Of a DNA stretch of 64,000 nt, positions 42,261-53,519 are shown piece after piece. The notes below the pieces were generated by a model. That model saw only the letters and a list, made by a program, of their open reading frames with translations. It was not told the origin of the DNA and ran no database searches. How positions within the stretch are numbered: position 1 is the first letter of the stretch; each line of letters begins with the position of its first letter. The position numbers and the translations under genes are program-made. Source of the stretch: Aplectana chamaeleonis (lineage: Eukaryota; Nematoda; Chromadorea; Rhabditida; Cosmocercidae); the NCBI GenBank assembly GCA_029168955.1, contig JAPDOI010001545.1, forward strand, positions 62,001 through 126,000, given 5' to 3'.

Positions 42261-42263
42261 CGC

Positions 42264-42714
42264 TTAAAGGCAGGGTTCGCGATAAGAACGACTTTTGAGC
42301 TCTCTTCATGAGAATGTAGATTTGGCCATCAAAGAAGAAAAATAAGCGAAAAAACCCGGAAATTCGCGGGAAAAACGCTCAAAAACTAAGTATAACGGCT
42401 AATTACCGGTGTCGTCCGGCCCCCTAATTAACGAGATTTTCATGAATGCTTACTTATCCGAATTTTATTTTGCTGCTAAAGTAATCAGTAGTCTCCAAAA
42501 ATGTTCGGAAATTACTCTAGAAGCAAAATAAAAGTTGACAAAACGAGCTTCTACACAAATCCCGATAATTGGGGGCGGGAGGACACCAAGCAATAACTTG
42601 TCCCCGAGTGTTTTTTCTCCGATTTTTTAATTATTTTCACTTTTGTGATGGCCACAGCTACCATTCCATGGGAATAGCACAACCACCGATTTTATCGAGA
42701 ACCCTGCCTTTAAC
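42264..42714. mobile_element. TTAA-bounded MITE, type theta
   Basis: TTAAAGGCAGGGTTCGCGAT at the left, tatcgagaaccctgcctTTAA region at the right. Separated from the previous element by only cgc. The same hAT end without insertions is seen at about 14920-14953. Confidence 0.85.
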
Positions 42715-42755
42715 GAAAAAAATATTTTCCATTGACGCACACCCTTGCTGTATAC

Positions 42756-43975
42756 CACATTTCACAACACTGAAATTATACCGTATCTGTAATTTGTTGT
42801 ACCACTGGGTGGCTGAAAAGTATGAGAGCGCACAAAAACGCTATTCTTTTCAACGATGTTCGCAACTAAACAGGAATGCCTATTCTAATGGAGCATGAGC
42901 AGGACATTTGGCTTAGAATTTTCGAACTCCGTTTTCACATAAGCTTTCAAGCAGGGGGTGCACAAACTCTGAAATTCTGAGCCAAGCGCAGTCAGCAGCG
43001 GGGGGTCAATCATGGCGGAATATGATTATCGATAAGGAAATTCAAGTATAACCGACCGCTCCACACCTGAAACTAATCGGCTGCAGTTTTTGAATAAAAA
43101 CTACAGCCTAGCCCTCAAATTTCGAGCCTGTCGAGGTAAGGCTTATCAGGCTTATCATGTCAAAACCCCCTTATCAGTGTTATATTTTGTCAAAACCCCC
43201 TTATCAGTGTTATATACGATCGACCGCTCCGCCGCTCGCATCCGGACTCACACGAGCAAGCTAGGCCATTATATGGCCATTATATTTATATGCCATTTAT
43301 TGCAGGACAGCAACGCGAGAAAATTGGATTTTTTTTTCCTCTTTCAGCTCGTAGCGAAGCGTTTTCAGAACATAGAGAGAGGATGAGCATTACCTACCAT
43401 AAGGTCCTTAGTTTTCCAGAGCTCCCATTTTGTCTACCTAAGTCGCTTCTATCTCACGCACCTTCTGTTCCCATCTGCGCAGTGGACGGGTCGGGAATGG
43501 TTTACGCGGCGGGCGAGCTGCATATCCTCAGACCTGGCCGAGTGGCGCCGGAACGATATTAAACTCTTCTAGACTTACCCCTTCCTCTTGAGTTTTATAT
43601 CGCTCCGGCGTCACTCGGGCGGACCAGGAAACATGAATCACTGCCGCGGGCCCCTAACGCAAACCAGGCCTCGTCCTATGCGAAGTTGAGAACGGAGGGT
43701 GTGCATTGGATATTTCTCAAAGTACAGCTCAAAACAGTGTCATTTTTGTACAGAGCCCACTCACAACCTCGAACCTCATTCAATATAAGATCACCTCATC
43801 ATTGAAATGTAGAGATGTGTCCGTATCGAATTAAATTAGGCATTGTGTGAACTTACTCTTCATTATCAGTTACGAATTAGGATTTACGAATTACGAGGAA
43901 TTAGAGAAACTGCGATTCACGGAATCCAAAAATTCAATTGCTCACAGCCCTGAGCAGCAACAACCCAGAAAAATG
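42756..43975. other. Intergenic DNA with short repeats
   Basis: A direct repeat of tcaaaacccccttatcagtg at 43161 and 43190 and a hairpin at 43533-43628. No gene supported. Confidence 0.5.
43533..43628. repeat. 96-bp hairpin
   Basis: cctggccgagtggcgccgg and aaactc at the left are mirrored by gagttttatatcgctccgg and cgggcggaccagg. Contains a tRNA A-box-like string but no tRNA fold or B box. Confidence 0.6.
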
Positions 43976-44787
43976 AAAACAGGTTACTTGTAACATAAAA
44001 GGCCGAAAACAAGTTACTTGTAACATATCCGAGCCGATGTAAGTTACTTGCGATTCATCTCAGGTCATTTAAGTTACATGTAACATATCGACGGGATACT
44101 GCGTGCGGTGTGCCCCCGATATGTGACAATTATCTTAAATGACCTGAGATAAGTCGCAAGTAACTTACGACGGCTCAGATATGTTACAAGTCACTTCTTT
44201 TCGATTTCTGAGAGGACACTGTGTACAGGGCGCCTTCGATATGTTACATGTAACTTAAATGACCTGAGATAAGTCGCAAGTAACTTACATCGGCTCAGAT
44301 ATGTTACAATTAACTTCTTTCCCATTTCTGAGAGGACACTGTGTACAGGGCGCCTTCGATATGTTACATGTAACTTAAATGGCACAATATAAGTCGCAAG
44401 TAACTTAAATCGGCCGAGAAGATATTTCCAAAGGGGAAGTACGACGCACTCGCGGGGTCAGGCTTACGACTGGCGTTGATGTTGGTTCACTTACCCAAGT
44501 TTAATGTACTTGCCCACACACCAGCAGGACAGTCCCCGCAAAGCATTTTTTGGCGTAGTGTGGGGTCTGGGACGCGGTCTCTGCGTCGCGTGTCGTCTGC
44601 GTCACGTGATGACCACCCATATTGAAATATCAAATGTAAGTTACAAGTAATATAAGTGTAACTTATATGCAATATAAATTTGAGTTACATGTAATATAAA
44701 TGTATGTTACATGTAATATAAATGTAAGTTACTTGAGACATTCAAGTTACATTTATATTACAAGTAACTTGTTTTGATTTTTCTGAG
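43976..44787. mobile_element. TTACTTGTAAC-palindrome MITE, copy 2 (inverted)
   Basis: Same ends as 6394-7151 and the same GC-rich core (cagcaggac, gtctgggacgcggtctctgc) in reverse order. The segment with ttctgagaggacactgtgta and cagggcgcc is duplicated inside (about 44208 and 44328). Confidence 0.72.
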
Positions 44788-44816
44788 AAGGCGCGTATTC
44801 CGTAAGGAGAGAAGAC

Positions 44817-45289
44817 TTAAAAGCGCTCGTTAACGTGACTGAGATAACTACAGAAATAAAATGGTATGGCTCAGAACACAACGCCTACGCATATTGAAGC
44901 GTCAAAAACGACCCTCACTGCCGCTACAGGGATGAGAAGTTGGCTCCGCCCCGTATTTCTCCGCCCCCTGTATTTGCCATCCTCCTGCAACACAGGAGTG
45001 CTGGGCAATACCCACCAACGGCGATGTTTGTGGGTGGTACCATGAGTACAATAAGTAAACCACATAAATCGACGACGGTGGGAGTGGCCCAGCATCCCTG
45101 TTTTGGAGGAGAACAGCAAGTGCAGGGGGCGGAGGAATACAGGGGCGGGGCCAACTTCTCACTTGTGTGGCGGCGTTGTGGGGCGTTTTTGACGCCTCAA
45201 AATGCGTAGCCGTTGTGTTCTGAGCCATACCATTCTATTTCCGTAGTTATCTCAACCACGTTTACGAGTGTGTATGCGAACGTGTTTAA
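44817..45289. mobile_element. TTAA-bounded palindromic MITE, type kappa
   Basis: TTAA at 44817-44820 and 45286-45289. Arms pair: gagataactacagaaat, ggtatggctcagaacacaac against gttgtgttctgagccatacc; gccccgtatttctccgcccc against ggcggaggaatacagggg. The right TTAA is shared with the next, 6.4-kb element. Confidence 0.78.
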
Positions 45290-45496
45290 AGGCAGCTCAA
45301 AAATGTTCAACTCAACAGAATAAATACACCCGCATGCCCCCTTTAATGTCGTCAATGACATTTGAAGCGCGAATAGCATCCAGGATGACAGTATTCAAGG
45401 ATTTCCGTCTCTCAAGCATGTATTTTATCACCCCTTCGAGTAAGAGAAAGAGAATTGCTATTTGTGAAAACATGTGATAATTTAGAGTGGTAGCAG

Positions 45497-46203
45497 TGTT
45501 GTCGCGAAAGCGCGATGCTATCGCTCCGCAAGGAGGTCTGGGCGCGGTCGGTCCCGCGACTAATGCCGACGCACGGTAGAGACGCCGTCGAACTGGCTCG
45601 GGCGGCGCGGTCTGAGTCATCAGTCTTCGCCCCTGCCGCGACCAAGCGTGGTCCGTCTTCCTTCAGCTCTGTGATGCTCTTCATTCCTACCTGTGCTGTG
45701 CATCGTCTCGGGGCCTCTGGCTTTTAGAATACTACTATTCCACCTGCAGTACAGCTGGCTCGCGAGGAGCATACTCAATGAACAGGTTTTGGGCCTACAC
45801 CTGTATTATCGATCGTGATGCAATAATTCAGTGGTGCGTTTCCTTCTTGTAATATTGTTCTCTATTTCTATTCATCTCCTCCTTCAAGATCTCTCCACAT
45901 TATCCTTGTAGTATAAACTAATCTTAGCTAGCTTGTGTTCTGTTGTGTATGCAAGAGGGACATATATTTTGCACAATATATAATACAGTCGGGATGTGTA
46001 TTGATTAGTGCAGGGAAGTCTATGTTGGGGCTGTCAATGGTACTTAGGGGGTGTTATCGTGGTTATTACCCTTATTACAGTACACAGCTTGCCGGGGTTA
46101 ATTAGTACAGTCGGTTATGTTATCTGTAGGGATTCTCTAGGTTGGATCTCCCGGAACTGACGTCTGGTGTCGGACCCGGGGGAGAAAACCACCGATTCGC
46201 CAC
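45497..46203. other. Sequence splitting the left arm of the 6.4-kb element
   Basis: GC-rich first half (cgcgaaagcgcgatgctatc, ggcgcggtctgagtcatc), AT-rich second half. It may be a solo LTR or unknown insert; no coding motif or duplication found. Confidence 0.35.
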
Positions 46204-46249
46204 AAGTATCGAGTAGGAGTCTACGGGAGAAACAGCTTGATTTGCCTGT

Positions 46250-46830
46250 ATATTATACCAGCGGCGTCGGCCGGCTGACGCCGGCCTCTGCCGCTGGGGC
46301 CCGGCTGCGCCGGCCCATTTGCCGGCTTCGCCGGCATATTGGGTATAAGGCAAATAACTCGCTTTGCGGTGCTTTCTTTCTTCCTGCGCCGGCCCATAAG
46401 CTCGTTTAGGCGGCAACACTTAAACCATGGGAAATCACAAAGCATTCCAAACCTTGCTACGCCCGTTTACCTCCTTATCTGTAACGTGACACACCGGTCG
46501 TTCTTCCGTTTTATAAGATCCTGAACTGGCCTCAGATTTATCTTAATTTTTGTCATGATAAGGACAACCGCTGTTTGGAATTTACTAAACGTTTTCATGA
46601 TCAACCGACCCCCTGCTACTTTTATTGCCAAATGAAGTAGAATGATGTTTGTGTTTCATGGATGCAGATTTTGATTAACTCTTATTTTCATCGTATATAA
46701 ACCCGATTTAGAAAAGTTAGTGCATATAAACAGCTAAGCAGTTGAATTGAGTGGTGAAGGGTAGGGGACCTGAAGAAAGGAGTGGTGTACGCTCTCTTTT
46801 AGACGCACATAGTGATTCTGAAGTAATGCG
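46250..46830 (+). repeat. Minisatellite-flanking arm, left copy
   Basis: Begins with GC palindromes (agcggcgtcggccggctgac, gccggcttcgccggc) and runs to the first 42-bp units. The whole arm reappears inverted at 58595-59430, there interrupted by a MITE, and more weakly at about 54300-54620. Confidence 0.75.
46690..46705 (+). promoter_or_regulatory. Conserved TATA box before minisatellite block 1
   Basis: cgtatataaacccg followed 50 nt later by a gaattgagtggtgaagg segment. Equivalent sites: catatataaaactgg at about 54538 and the inverted cgtatataaacccg at about 58717-58730. Retained at all three blocks, hence a candidate promoter. Confidence 0.5.
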
Positions 46831-46841
46831 CTCTCTCTCTC

Positions 46842-49800
46842 TTGAGTCTCACACGTTTTCTGCGGCGTTCAACGCTTCCTTTTGGGTCTCACACACTTCC
46901 TACGGCGCGATCTCCCTCGTGTCTCACACATTTTATGCGGCGCCCCTAGCACTCCCACTTGGGTCCCGCACACTTTCTACGGCGACCGGCGCTCTCCGCA
47001 CTTGGTTCCCGCACACTTTCTACGGCGGCCGGCGCACTCTCATTCGGGTCCCGCACACTTTCTACGGCGTCCGGCGCACTCTCACTCGGGTCCCGCACAC
47101 TTTCTACGGCGTCCGGCGCACTCTCACTCGGGTCCCGCACACTTTCTACGGCGTCCGGCGCACTCTCACTGGGGTCCCGCACACACTTTATACGGCGTCC
47201 GGCGCACTCTCACTCGGGTCCCGCACACTTTCTACGGCGTCCGGCGCACTCTCACTGGGGTCCCGCACACACTTTATACGGCGTCCTGCGCACTCCCACT
47301 TAGATCCCGCCCACTTTCTACGGCGTCCGGCGCACTCTCACTCGGGTCCCGCACACTTTCTACGGCGTCCGGCGCACTCTCATTCGGGTCCCGCACCCTT
47401 TCTACGGCGTCCGGCGCACTCTCACTCAGGTCCCGCACACTTTCTACGGCGTCCGGCGCACTCTCACTCGGGTTCCGCACACTTTCTACGGCGTCCGGCG
47501 CACTCTCACTCGGGTCCCGCACACTTTCTACGGCGCCCGGCGCCCTCCGCCTTGGGTCCCGCACATTATACGGCGTCCTGCGCACTCCGCCACTTGGGTC
47601 CCGCACACTTTATACGGCGGCCGGCGCACTCTCCTCGGGTTCCGCACACTTTCTACGGCGACCGGCGCACTCCACGCGGGTCCCGCACACTTTATGCGGC
47701 GTCCGGCGCCGCTCTCACTCGGGTCCCGCACACTTTCTACGGCGTCCGGCGCACTCTCACTCGGGTCCCGCACAATTTCTACGGCGTCCGGCATACTCTC
47801 ACTCGGGTCCCGCACACTTTCTACGGCGTCCGGCGCACTCTCACTCGGGTCCGCACACTTTCTACGGCGTCCGGCGCACTCTCACTCGGGTCCCGCACAC
47901 TTTCTACGGCGTCCGGCGCACTCTCACTCGGGTCCCGCACACTTTCTACGGCGTGCGGCGCACCCTCCCTCGGCTCCCGCACACTTTCTCCGGCGTCCGG
48001 CGCCCTCCCACTTCGGTCCCCCACACATTATACGCCGTTTGCCGCACTCTCACTCGGGTCCCGCACACTTTCTACGGCGTCCGGCGCACTCTCACTCGGG
48101 TCCCGAACACTTTCTACGGCGTCCGGCGCACTCTCACTCGGGTCCCGCACACTTTCTACGGCGTCCGGCGCCCTCCCACTTGGGTCCCGCACACATTATA
48201 CGGCATCCTGCGCACTCTCACTCGGGTCCCGCACACTTTCTATGGCGTCCGGCACACTCTCACTCGGGTCCTGCAGACTTTCTACGGCGTCCGGCGCACT
48301 GTCACTCGGGTCCCGCACACTTTCTACGGCGTCCGGCGCACTCTCACTCGGGTCCCGCACACTTTCTACGGCGTCCGGCGCACTCTCACTCGGGTCCCGC
48401 ACACTTTCTACGGCGTCCGGCGCCCTCCCACTCAGATCCCGCACACTTTCTACGACGTCCTGCGCATTCCCGCGTGAAACCCGCCCACTTCCTACGGCGC
48501 CCTGCGCACTCCCACTTGGATCCCGAACACTTTCTACGGCGTCCGGCGCACTCTCACTCGGGTCCCGCACACTTTCTACGGCGTCCGGCGCCCTCCCACT
48601 TGGGTCCCGCACACATTATACGGCATCCTGCGCACTCTCACTCGGGTCCCGCACACTTTCTATGGCGTCCGGCACACTCTCACTCGGGTCCTGCAGACTT
48701 TCTACGGCGTCCGGCGCACTGTGACTCGGCTCCCGCACACTTTATACGGCGTCCTGCGGACTCCCGCCAGAAACCCGCCCACTTCCTACGGCGCCCTGCG
48801 CACTCCCACTTGGATCCCGCACACTTTCTACAGCGTCCTGCGCACTCCCACTTGGGTCCCGCACACTTCCTACGGCGTTCAGCGCATTCCCACTTGGGTC
48901 CCGCACACTTCCTACGGCGTTCAGCGCACTCCCACTTGGGCCCCGCACACTTTATCCGGCGTCCTGGGCACTCCCACTTGGATCCCGCACACTTTATACG
49001 GGGTCCTGCGCACTCACACTCAGATCCCGCACACTTTCTACGACGTCCTGCGCATTCCCGCGTGAAACCCGCCCACTTCCTACGGCGCCCTGCGCACTCC
49101 CACTTGGATCCCGCACACTTTCTACGGCGTGCGGCGCTCTCCCACTTGGATTTCGCACACGTTCTATGGCGTCCGGCGCACTCCCACTTGGATTTCGCAC
49201 ACGTTCTATGGCGTCCGGCGCACTCCCACTTGGGTCCCGCACACTTTCTACGGCGTTCGGCGCACTTCCACTTGGGTCGCGCATACTTTATACGGCATCC
49301 AGCGCACTCTCACTCGGGTCCCGCACACTTTCTATGGCGTCCGGCACACTCTCACTCGGGTCCTGCACACTTTCTACGGCGTCCGGCGCACTCTCACTCG
49401 GGTGCCGCACACTTTATACGGCGTCCTGCGCACTCCCACTTGGATCCCGCACACTTTCTACGGCGTCCTGCGCACTCCCACTTGAAACCCGCCCACTTCC
49501 TACGGCGCCCTGCGCACTCCCACTTGGATCCCGCACACTTTCTACGGCGTCCGGCGCTCTCCCACTTGGATCCCGCACACTTTCTCTGGCGTCCGGCGCT
49601 CTCCCACTTGGGTCCCACACACATTCTACGGCGTCTAGCGCACTACCATTTGGGTCCCGTACATTTTCTACGGCGCCCTGCGCACTCCCACTTGGGTCCT
49701 GTGAACTTTCTATGGCGTTCGGCGCACTCCCACTTGGGTCCCGCACACATCCTACGGCGTCTGGCGCACTACAATTCGGGTCCCGTACCCTTCCTATGAT

Positions 49801-49862
49801 GTACTGCGCATCACTTCTAAGATCCTGCACCCTTACCCTGACGTCCTACACACTTTCTGAGC
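46842..49862. repeat. 42-bp minisatellite, block 1 (about 72 units)
   Basis: Consensus unit: cactctcactcgggtcccgc then acactttctacggcgtccggcg, 42 bp. All three plus-strand frames are open for very long stretches (for example 46751-48724 and 47694-49799), giving 14-residue repeats such as HSHSGPAHFLRRPA, LSLGSRTLSTASGA or TRVPHTFYGVRRTL. Because all frames are equally open, repeat structure rather than selection for protein explains this. Some units form higher-order repeats (gaaacccgcccacttcctac recurs at about 48476, 48770, 49065, 49487). Confidence 0.9.
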
Positions 49863-49939
49863 CCATCCCCGTTAGGTTGCCCGCCTTGAAAGGCAAGCCG
49901 AATAAACGGTCAAACAAACACACAGAGAAACGCACACAT

Positions 49940-49975
49940 ACATACATACACACACACGCACACACAAATTTACCA
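49940..49975. repeat. CA-rich microsatellite after block 1
   Basis: cacacatacatacatacaca-type run. The same junction in inverted form precedes block 3 (about 57010-57045). Confidence 0.8.
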
Positions 49976-50162
49976 AAATATGTATATAGTAGGATGCCTA
50001 AATGCAGATTGATTCCCATCCATTTTGAAGAATGCCGCTCTACTCACGTTGGCTCTTGGAATGAACTATTTCATCGGTAATCACACATCTTATATTCAGG
50101 TAAATCGAGCTTTTTCTCTCGTGCACTCCCTTTTGATAGTGCTATCACTCTGTTGAGAAGGA

Positions 50163-50351
50163 GTGAGCTGGGTCACTGTAAGCAGCCACGTGGTCGATGG
50201 TGGCGTGATAATTAACACATCCGATGACCCAGACACTTCCGGTCCAAAGTACACTAAATGGGTGTACTGTCCTGCAAATGAGAACAAAGGAACGGGTCCA
50301 AAAATCACTGCAGACCACCTGAATAAAATGGGTTGCGAAATCAGTACAGGT
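50163..50351 (+). other. Possible captured exon fragment
   Basis: An open stretch reading SSHVVDGGVIINTSDDPDTS, then KYTKWVYCPANENKGTGPK and HLNKMGCEISTG, ending at a good donor (acag/gtagtt). Its ordinary amino-acid composition with two cysteines is unlike the surrounding repeats. No proper acceptor or neighbouring exon found. I do not recognise the family. Confidence 0.35.
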
Positions 50352-50788
50352 AGTTTTCACTCTCTGTTTCATTCCAAGTGAACTCATGTTTTCGGTTATC
50401 ACAGCGCGGAGCGGTGGCTCTTTCTTTGAAACCTCCTTATCATTAGTTATATTTCATCGAGGCCCACTGCCCCGCTGCTGGTGATAATCGAAATCAACAG
50501 GTCACTACGGATGTACCAGAGCTTAGGTACCATTGTCTAGGAAAGACGGGAAATCTGAATCATTTTTAGGGTTGATTGAGAGAACCCCTGATTCCTTAGT
50601 GAAGGAGGGAACTTTTAGAAAGCCCGCAGAGTTCTCTTAAAGGGTGGAAATCGCTAGAAGACTGGGCCGGCCGGCTCATTTCTGGGAGAAGGATCTCACT
50701 GTTATTGTTATCAGTTTTGTTATTTTATAATAAATTGTTGCCTATTGGTGTCTGGCCTTACAACTCTAAGTTATCACGAGTTCTCTCA

Positions 50789-51516
50789 GGCCCCCGTCAG
50801 AGTCGGTGGATCTACTGAGTCCCACCGGATCGATACGCACCGAATTCGTGGGAGATGGGTGTAAAAAAATCAACCCACTGAGACCGACTGCGACCATCTG
50901 GTGCCCACCGAATTCCCCCGGTCGATACTGACGGTTCTCATGCGTACAAGGGCGGGGCCAATGCACCGACTGAGTCCCGCTGCGTCTCAACCGAAATCAT
51001 CCTCACCCACCCGGGGCCGTATGCATCATTGGGCCGGGTTGGGGCGGGGGCAGGGCAGTCTGCGCCCTTGAAGAGCTCCGTAAATCAACAAATCAATCGT
51101 GCCCCAGCTCGGAGGCTGGGGCAGCTAGGGCAGCGAAAAACACAGCTGGGGCACGATTGATTAGATGATCTACTGCCCTCGTACTGCGATCTTCAATGAT
51201 GCCGACAGCCTTGCCCCCAACCCAAACCAGCGCGTTGATGCATCCGGCCCCCGGTCGATATTGGAGTTTCTCACAAGATTTGGGTGCATTTTCTTCGGCC
51301 GACTGCGATCTGCCGAGTCCCGCCGCATCCCGACTCTCGTCGTCTGCGCTCTGCCCCACCTACTGCTGCCGCTGACTATCGATCGCGTGTTTCGCAGAGG
51401 AACTGGGTGGCGCTGGGGGCAACCGGACCCAGTCGGTTGCAGACGGTAGAGGTCGGTTTTTCCGCCCCGGACTCATTCGGACTCAGCAGGTTTTTCGACG
51501 AAGTCTGGCGGGGGCC
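50789..51516. mobile_element. PIF/Harbinger-like MITE, GGCCCCCGTC family, TCA duplication
   Basis: GGCCCCCGTCAGAGTCGG at the left, tctggcgggggcc at the right, TCA at 50786-50788 and 51517-51519. Same family as 27053-27630, with a further element (51014-51250) inserted inside. Confidence 0.85.
51014..51250. mobile_element. Nested MITE, GGGCCGTATGCATCA ends
   Basis: GGGCCGTATGCATCA at the left and tgatgcatccggccc at the right, CCG on both sides. The homologous MITE at 27053 lacks it, which confirms the insertion. An inner hairpin pairs aatcaatcgtgccccagct with agctggggcacgattgatt. Confidence 0.8.
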
Positions 51517-51703
51517 TCAGACTCGATTTTTCATTCTGTTACTCAAAGGGGTGGCAAACTACGGGCGTGCGAGACAGGATTGCTCAGATCTTGTCATCCT
51601 GGGTGGTTTTCAGCGCTTCGAACGTCGTTGATGACGTGGTAGGTGCCGCGCGAGCCTATTCATGCTGATATCTTGACCATGTTTGTGAGCGTGTATGCTG
51701 CCT

Positions 51704-52200
51704 TTAAAGGCACAGTACACCCTCAGACATGAATTTGTTGATTTTTATTTCATTGTGTAGCGGACCCCTCCTGTATAACACGTGCCAAATGCGAGATCTC
51801 AATTCCTCCAAATAAGCGAGATATAAGCGACCACCACAGGCCCGACCCCCTTCGCTCACCACCACAGGCCCGACCCCCTTCCGGATTTTCGACCTCGATA
51901 TCGACTGGATGGATGGATGAATTCTTAACCAATCACCGTTCTTCAGTCCATTGCCGGACTGTCTCCTTATCCTGGTCCGCTTTCGCGCAACGATTGCGAA
52001 TGAAGAGAAAAACAGGCCTGAGACAACTCGTCCACCAATTTTTCACCCTCAAAATCTTGGCATCTTTGAAGAGCCATAACTTTGTTCAAAGGAGGTCTTG
52101 GACAATTTCAGAGATATGTACCACTGTGATCAGCGTGTGCCTCTCTCCAATATAAGCATGAAATCTAAAAATTGATTTCTTGAGTGTCCTGTACCTTTAA
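51704..52200. mobile_element. TTAA-bounded MITE, type gamma, copy 2 (inverted)
   Basis: TTAAAGGCACAGTACACCC at the left, gtgtcctgtaccTTTAA at the right; inverted relative to 34366-34855. Its left TTAA is the right TTAA of the 6.4-kb element. Confidence 0.85.
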
Positions 52201-52858
52201 GCAGAAGTCACGACTCTAATTCAATGCCATTCATTCTGGTTCTCAGAAAAGACTAGTGCCAGGACGCTCCCAAATTTAATGCTGACTCAAATTGCACCTG
52301 GTAAGCGGAAAAACGCTCGGAGTTTTCCGACCGGTCAAGATCAAATTTACATCACGCAATGATGAAAGTTAGAACTTATCAGCGGATTACTCCCGAAATC
52401 GTCTTACTACTAGGAAAAGAGTAGATGAAAAAGGAGACGCGATGCTTTGCAGGAACCGTACGGCGTTGGCGACACCACCGGTCAGGCGCTATTCATACTC
52501 CTCAACGCCAGCAAGCACGCACGCCCTTGCGAAGACTATGAATACTCCAGCGGCGACGCCATGGCGGAGCGGGAAAAAAGGGCCACAACTTCCAAACAAG
52601 CACGGGTTCACCACCACGATAGCAGGGGATAGTGATGGAATAAATTATAAAGAAACGGATTAAAATTGATAATGGTTTCGAAAGTGCAAATGATAACAAG
52701 TCATTACGGCCGTCGCAGCCATGGCGGAGCGGGCGTCAAGCGCGAGTCGCGCAGGCGTTGAGGAGTATGAATAGCGCCTCAGTAGGGTTTCGATCGCGAT
52801 TTACGACCTGCCCCCGCGGCCTCGTCCATTCATTAGACTAAATTTGACGGGTGACCAT
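52201..52858. other. Unassigned DNA with an inverted pair
   Basis: ggcgctattcatactcctca at 52485 is mirrored at 52754-52778, and gccatggcggagcggg occurs twice in the same direction (about 52558 and 52720). No gene. Confidence 0.5.
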
Positions 52859-53519
52859 GCTGCAATCGGCAGCGGGACGTTCTGTCTCAAGGGCGGAGCC
52901 TGAGCGAGGCGCGAGCGAGGTGTGAATTGCAGGGAGTCGACGACTCGGACTAATTACCGCACTTTACTCATTGCTGGGTCTGGAAATGTTGTATGAGACA
53001 CTAATACACTAACGAAAGACCATTTTGAGCGAAATAAATAATACTTCGTGTTGAAGCGGCCCATATCAGGATTGTTGAAAAAAACTTAATCTAATGATTA
53101 GAGTGTTAATAAGCTTAATATAGTGGAGTCCACCAAGAGTGTCTCATTTACTTATCAATGAGAAGAGGTCGGCTGGGGATCAATGTGCATGAATCCCATA
53201 TCAGCACGCTCGATGCCGATCGAGCGAGAGCGGTTGTGCTGCAACGAGTTTCATGTTCATTGATCTCAAATCGACCGCTTCTCATTGATAAGTAAATGAG
53301 ACACTCTTGGTGGACTCCACTATATTAAATATTAAGAGAAGTGACAGATAGACATGAGCATTCGAATTTCGTACGGAATGATTCACTAATAATAATATTA
53401 CATTTTCAGAACATCCCGAATCGAGTCGACGACTCCCATAATTCACACCTCGCTCGCACCTCACCTAGGCTCCGCCCCCCTTGGGACAGAACGTCCGCCA
53501 CCCGCTGCAATCTGCCGTT
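52859..53519. mobile_element. Palindromic element with nested MITE
   Basis: Arms 52859-52949 and 53421-53519 pair (agcgggacgttctgtc, gggcggagcctgag, gcgagcgaggtgtgaatt and their complements). A MITE (53116-53327) sits between them. Confidence 0.7.
53116..53327. mobile_element. MITE AATATAGTGGAGTCCACC, copy 1
   Basis: Long inverted ends: tatagtggagtccaccaaga then gtgtctcatttacttatcaa, complement at the right ending ccactatatt. A second copy is at 58873-59083, the central 60 bp differing in orientation. Confidence 0.85.

Larger units (their letters stand above)
40795..42747. mobile_element. Non-autonomous hAT element, 8-bp duplication CTGTATAC
   Basis: Left CAGGGCTGTGCGTTATAACG, right gacgcacacccttg. 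Exact octamer CTGTATAC at 40787-40794 and 42748-42755. Subterminal runs of ttaacg are typical transposase-site repeats. No transposase remains. Two TTAA MITEs have landed in its right subterminal repeats. The short element at 14834-14953 has the same ends. Confidence 0.9.
45286..51707. mobile_element. 6.4-kb TTAA-bounded element carrying the 42-bp minisatellite
   Basis: Left end TTAAAGGCAGCTCAAAAATG, right end gagcgtgtatgctgcctTTAA. Terminal parts (45286-45495 plus about 46206-46250; 50095-50158 plus about 51520-51707) match the two arms of the palindrome at 32059-32677 in inverted order, so the long inverted repeats are each split by later sequence. The interior holds the minisatellite block 1, a possible captured exon and a PIF-like MITE. 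No transposase was recognised. TTAA targeting suggests a piggyBac-type enzyme acting in trans, as inference only. Confidence 0.7.

Noticed and set aside
43533..43628. tRNA or tRNA-derived SINE
   Set aside because: An A-box-like tggccgagtgg is present, but no B box, anticodon stem or acceptor pairing. The structure is a plain palindrome.
46751..49799. Long open frames of 530-701 codons as real repeat-protein genes
   Set aside because: All three plus frames and parts of the minus strand are equally open because the 42-bp unit lacks stops. The longest starts at GTG rather than ATG, and no splice or conserved domain supports any one frame.
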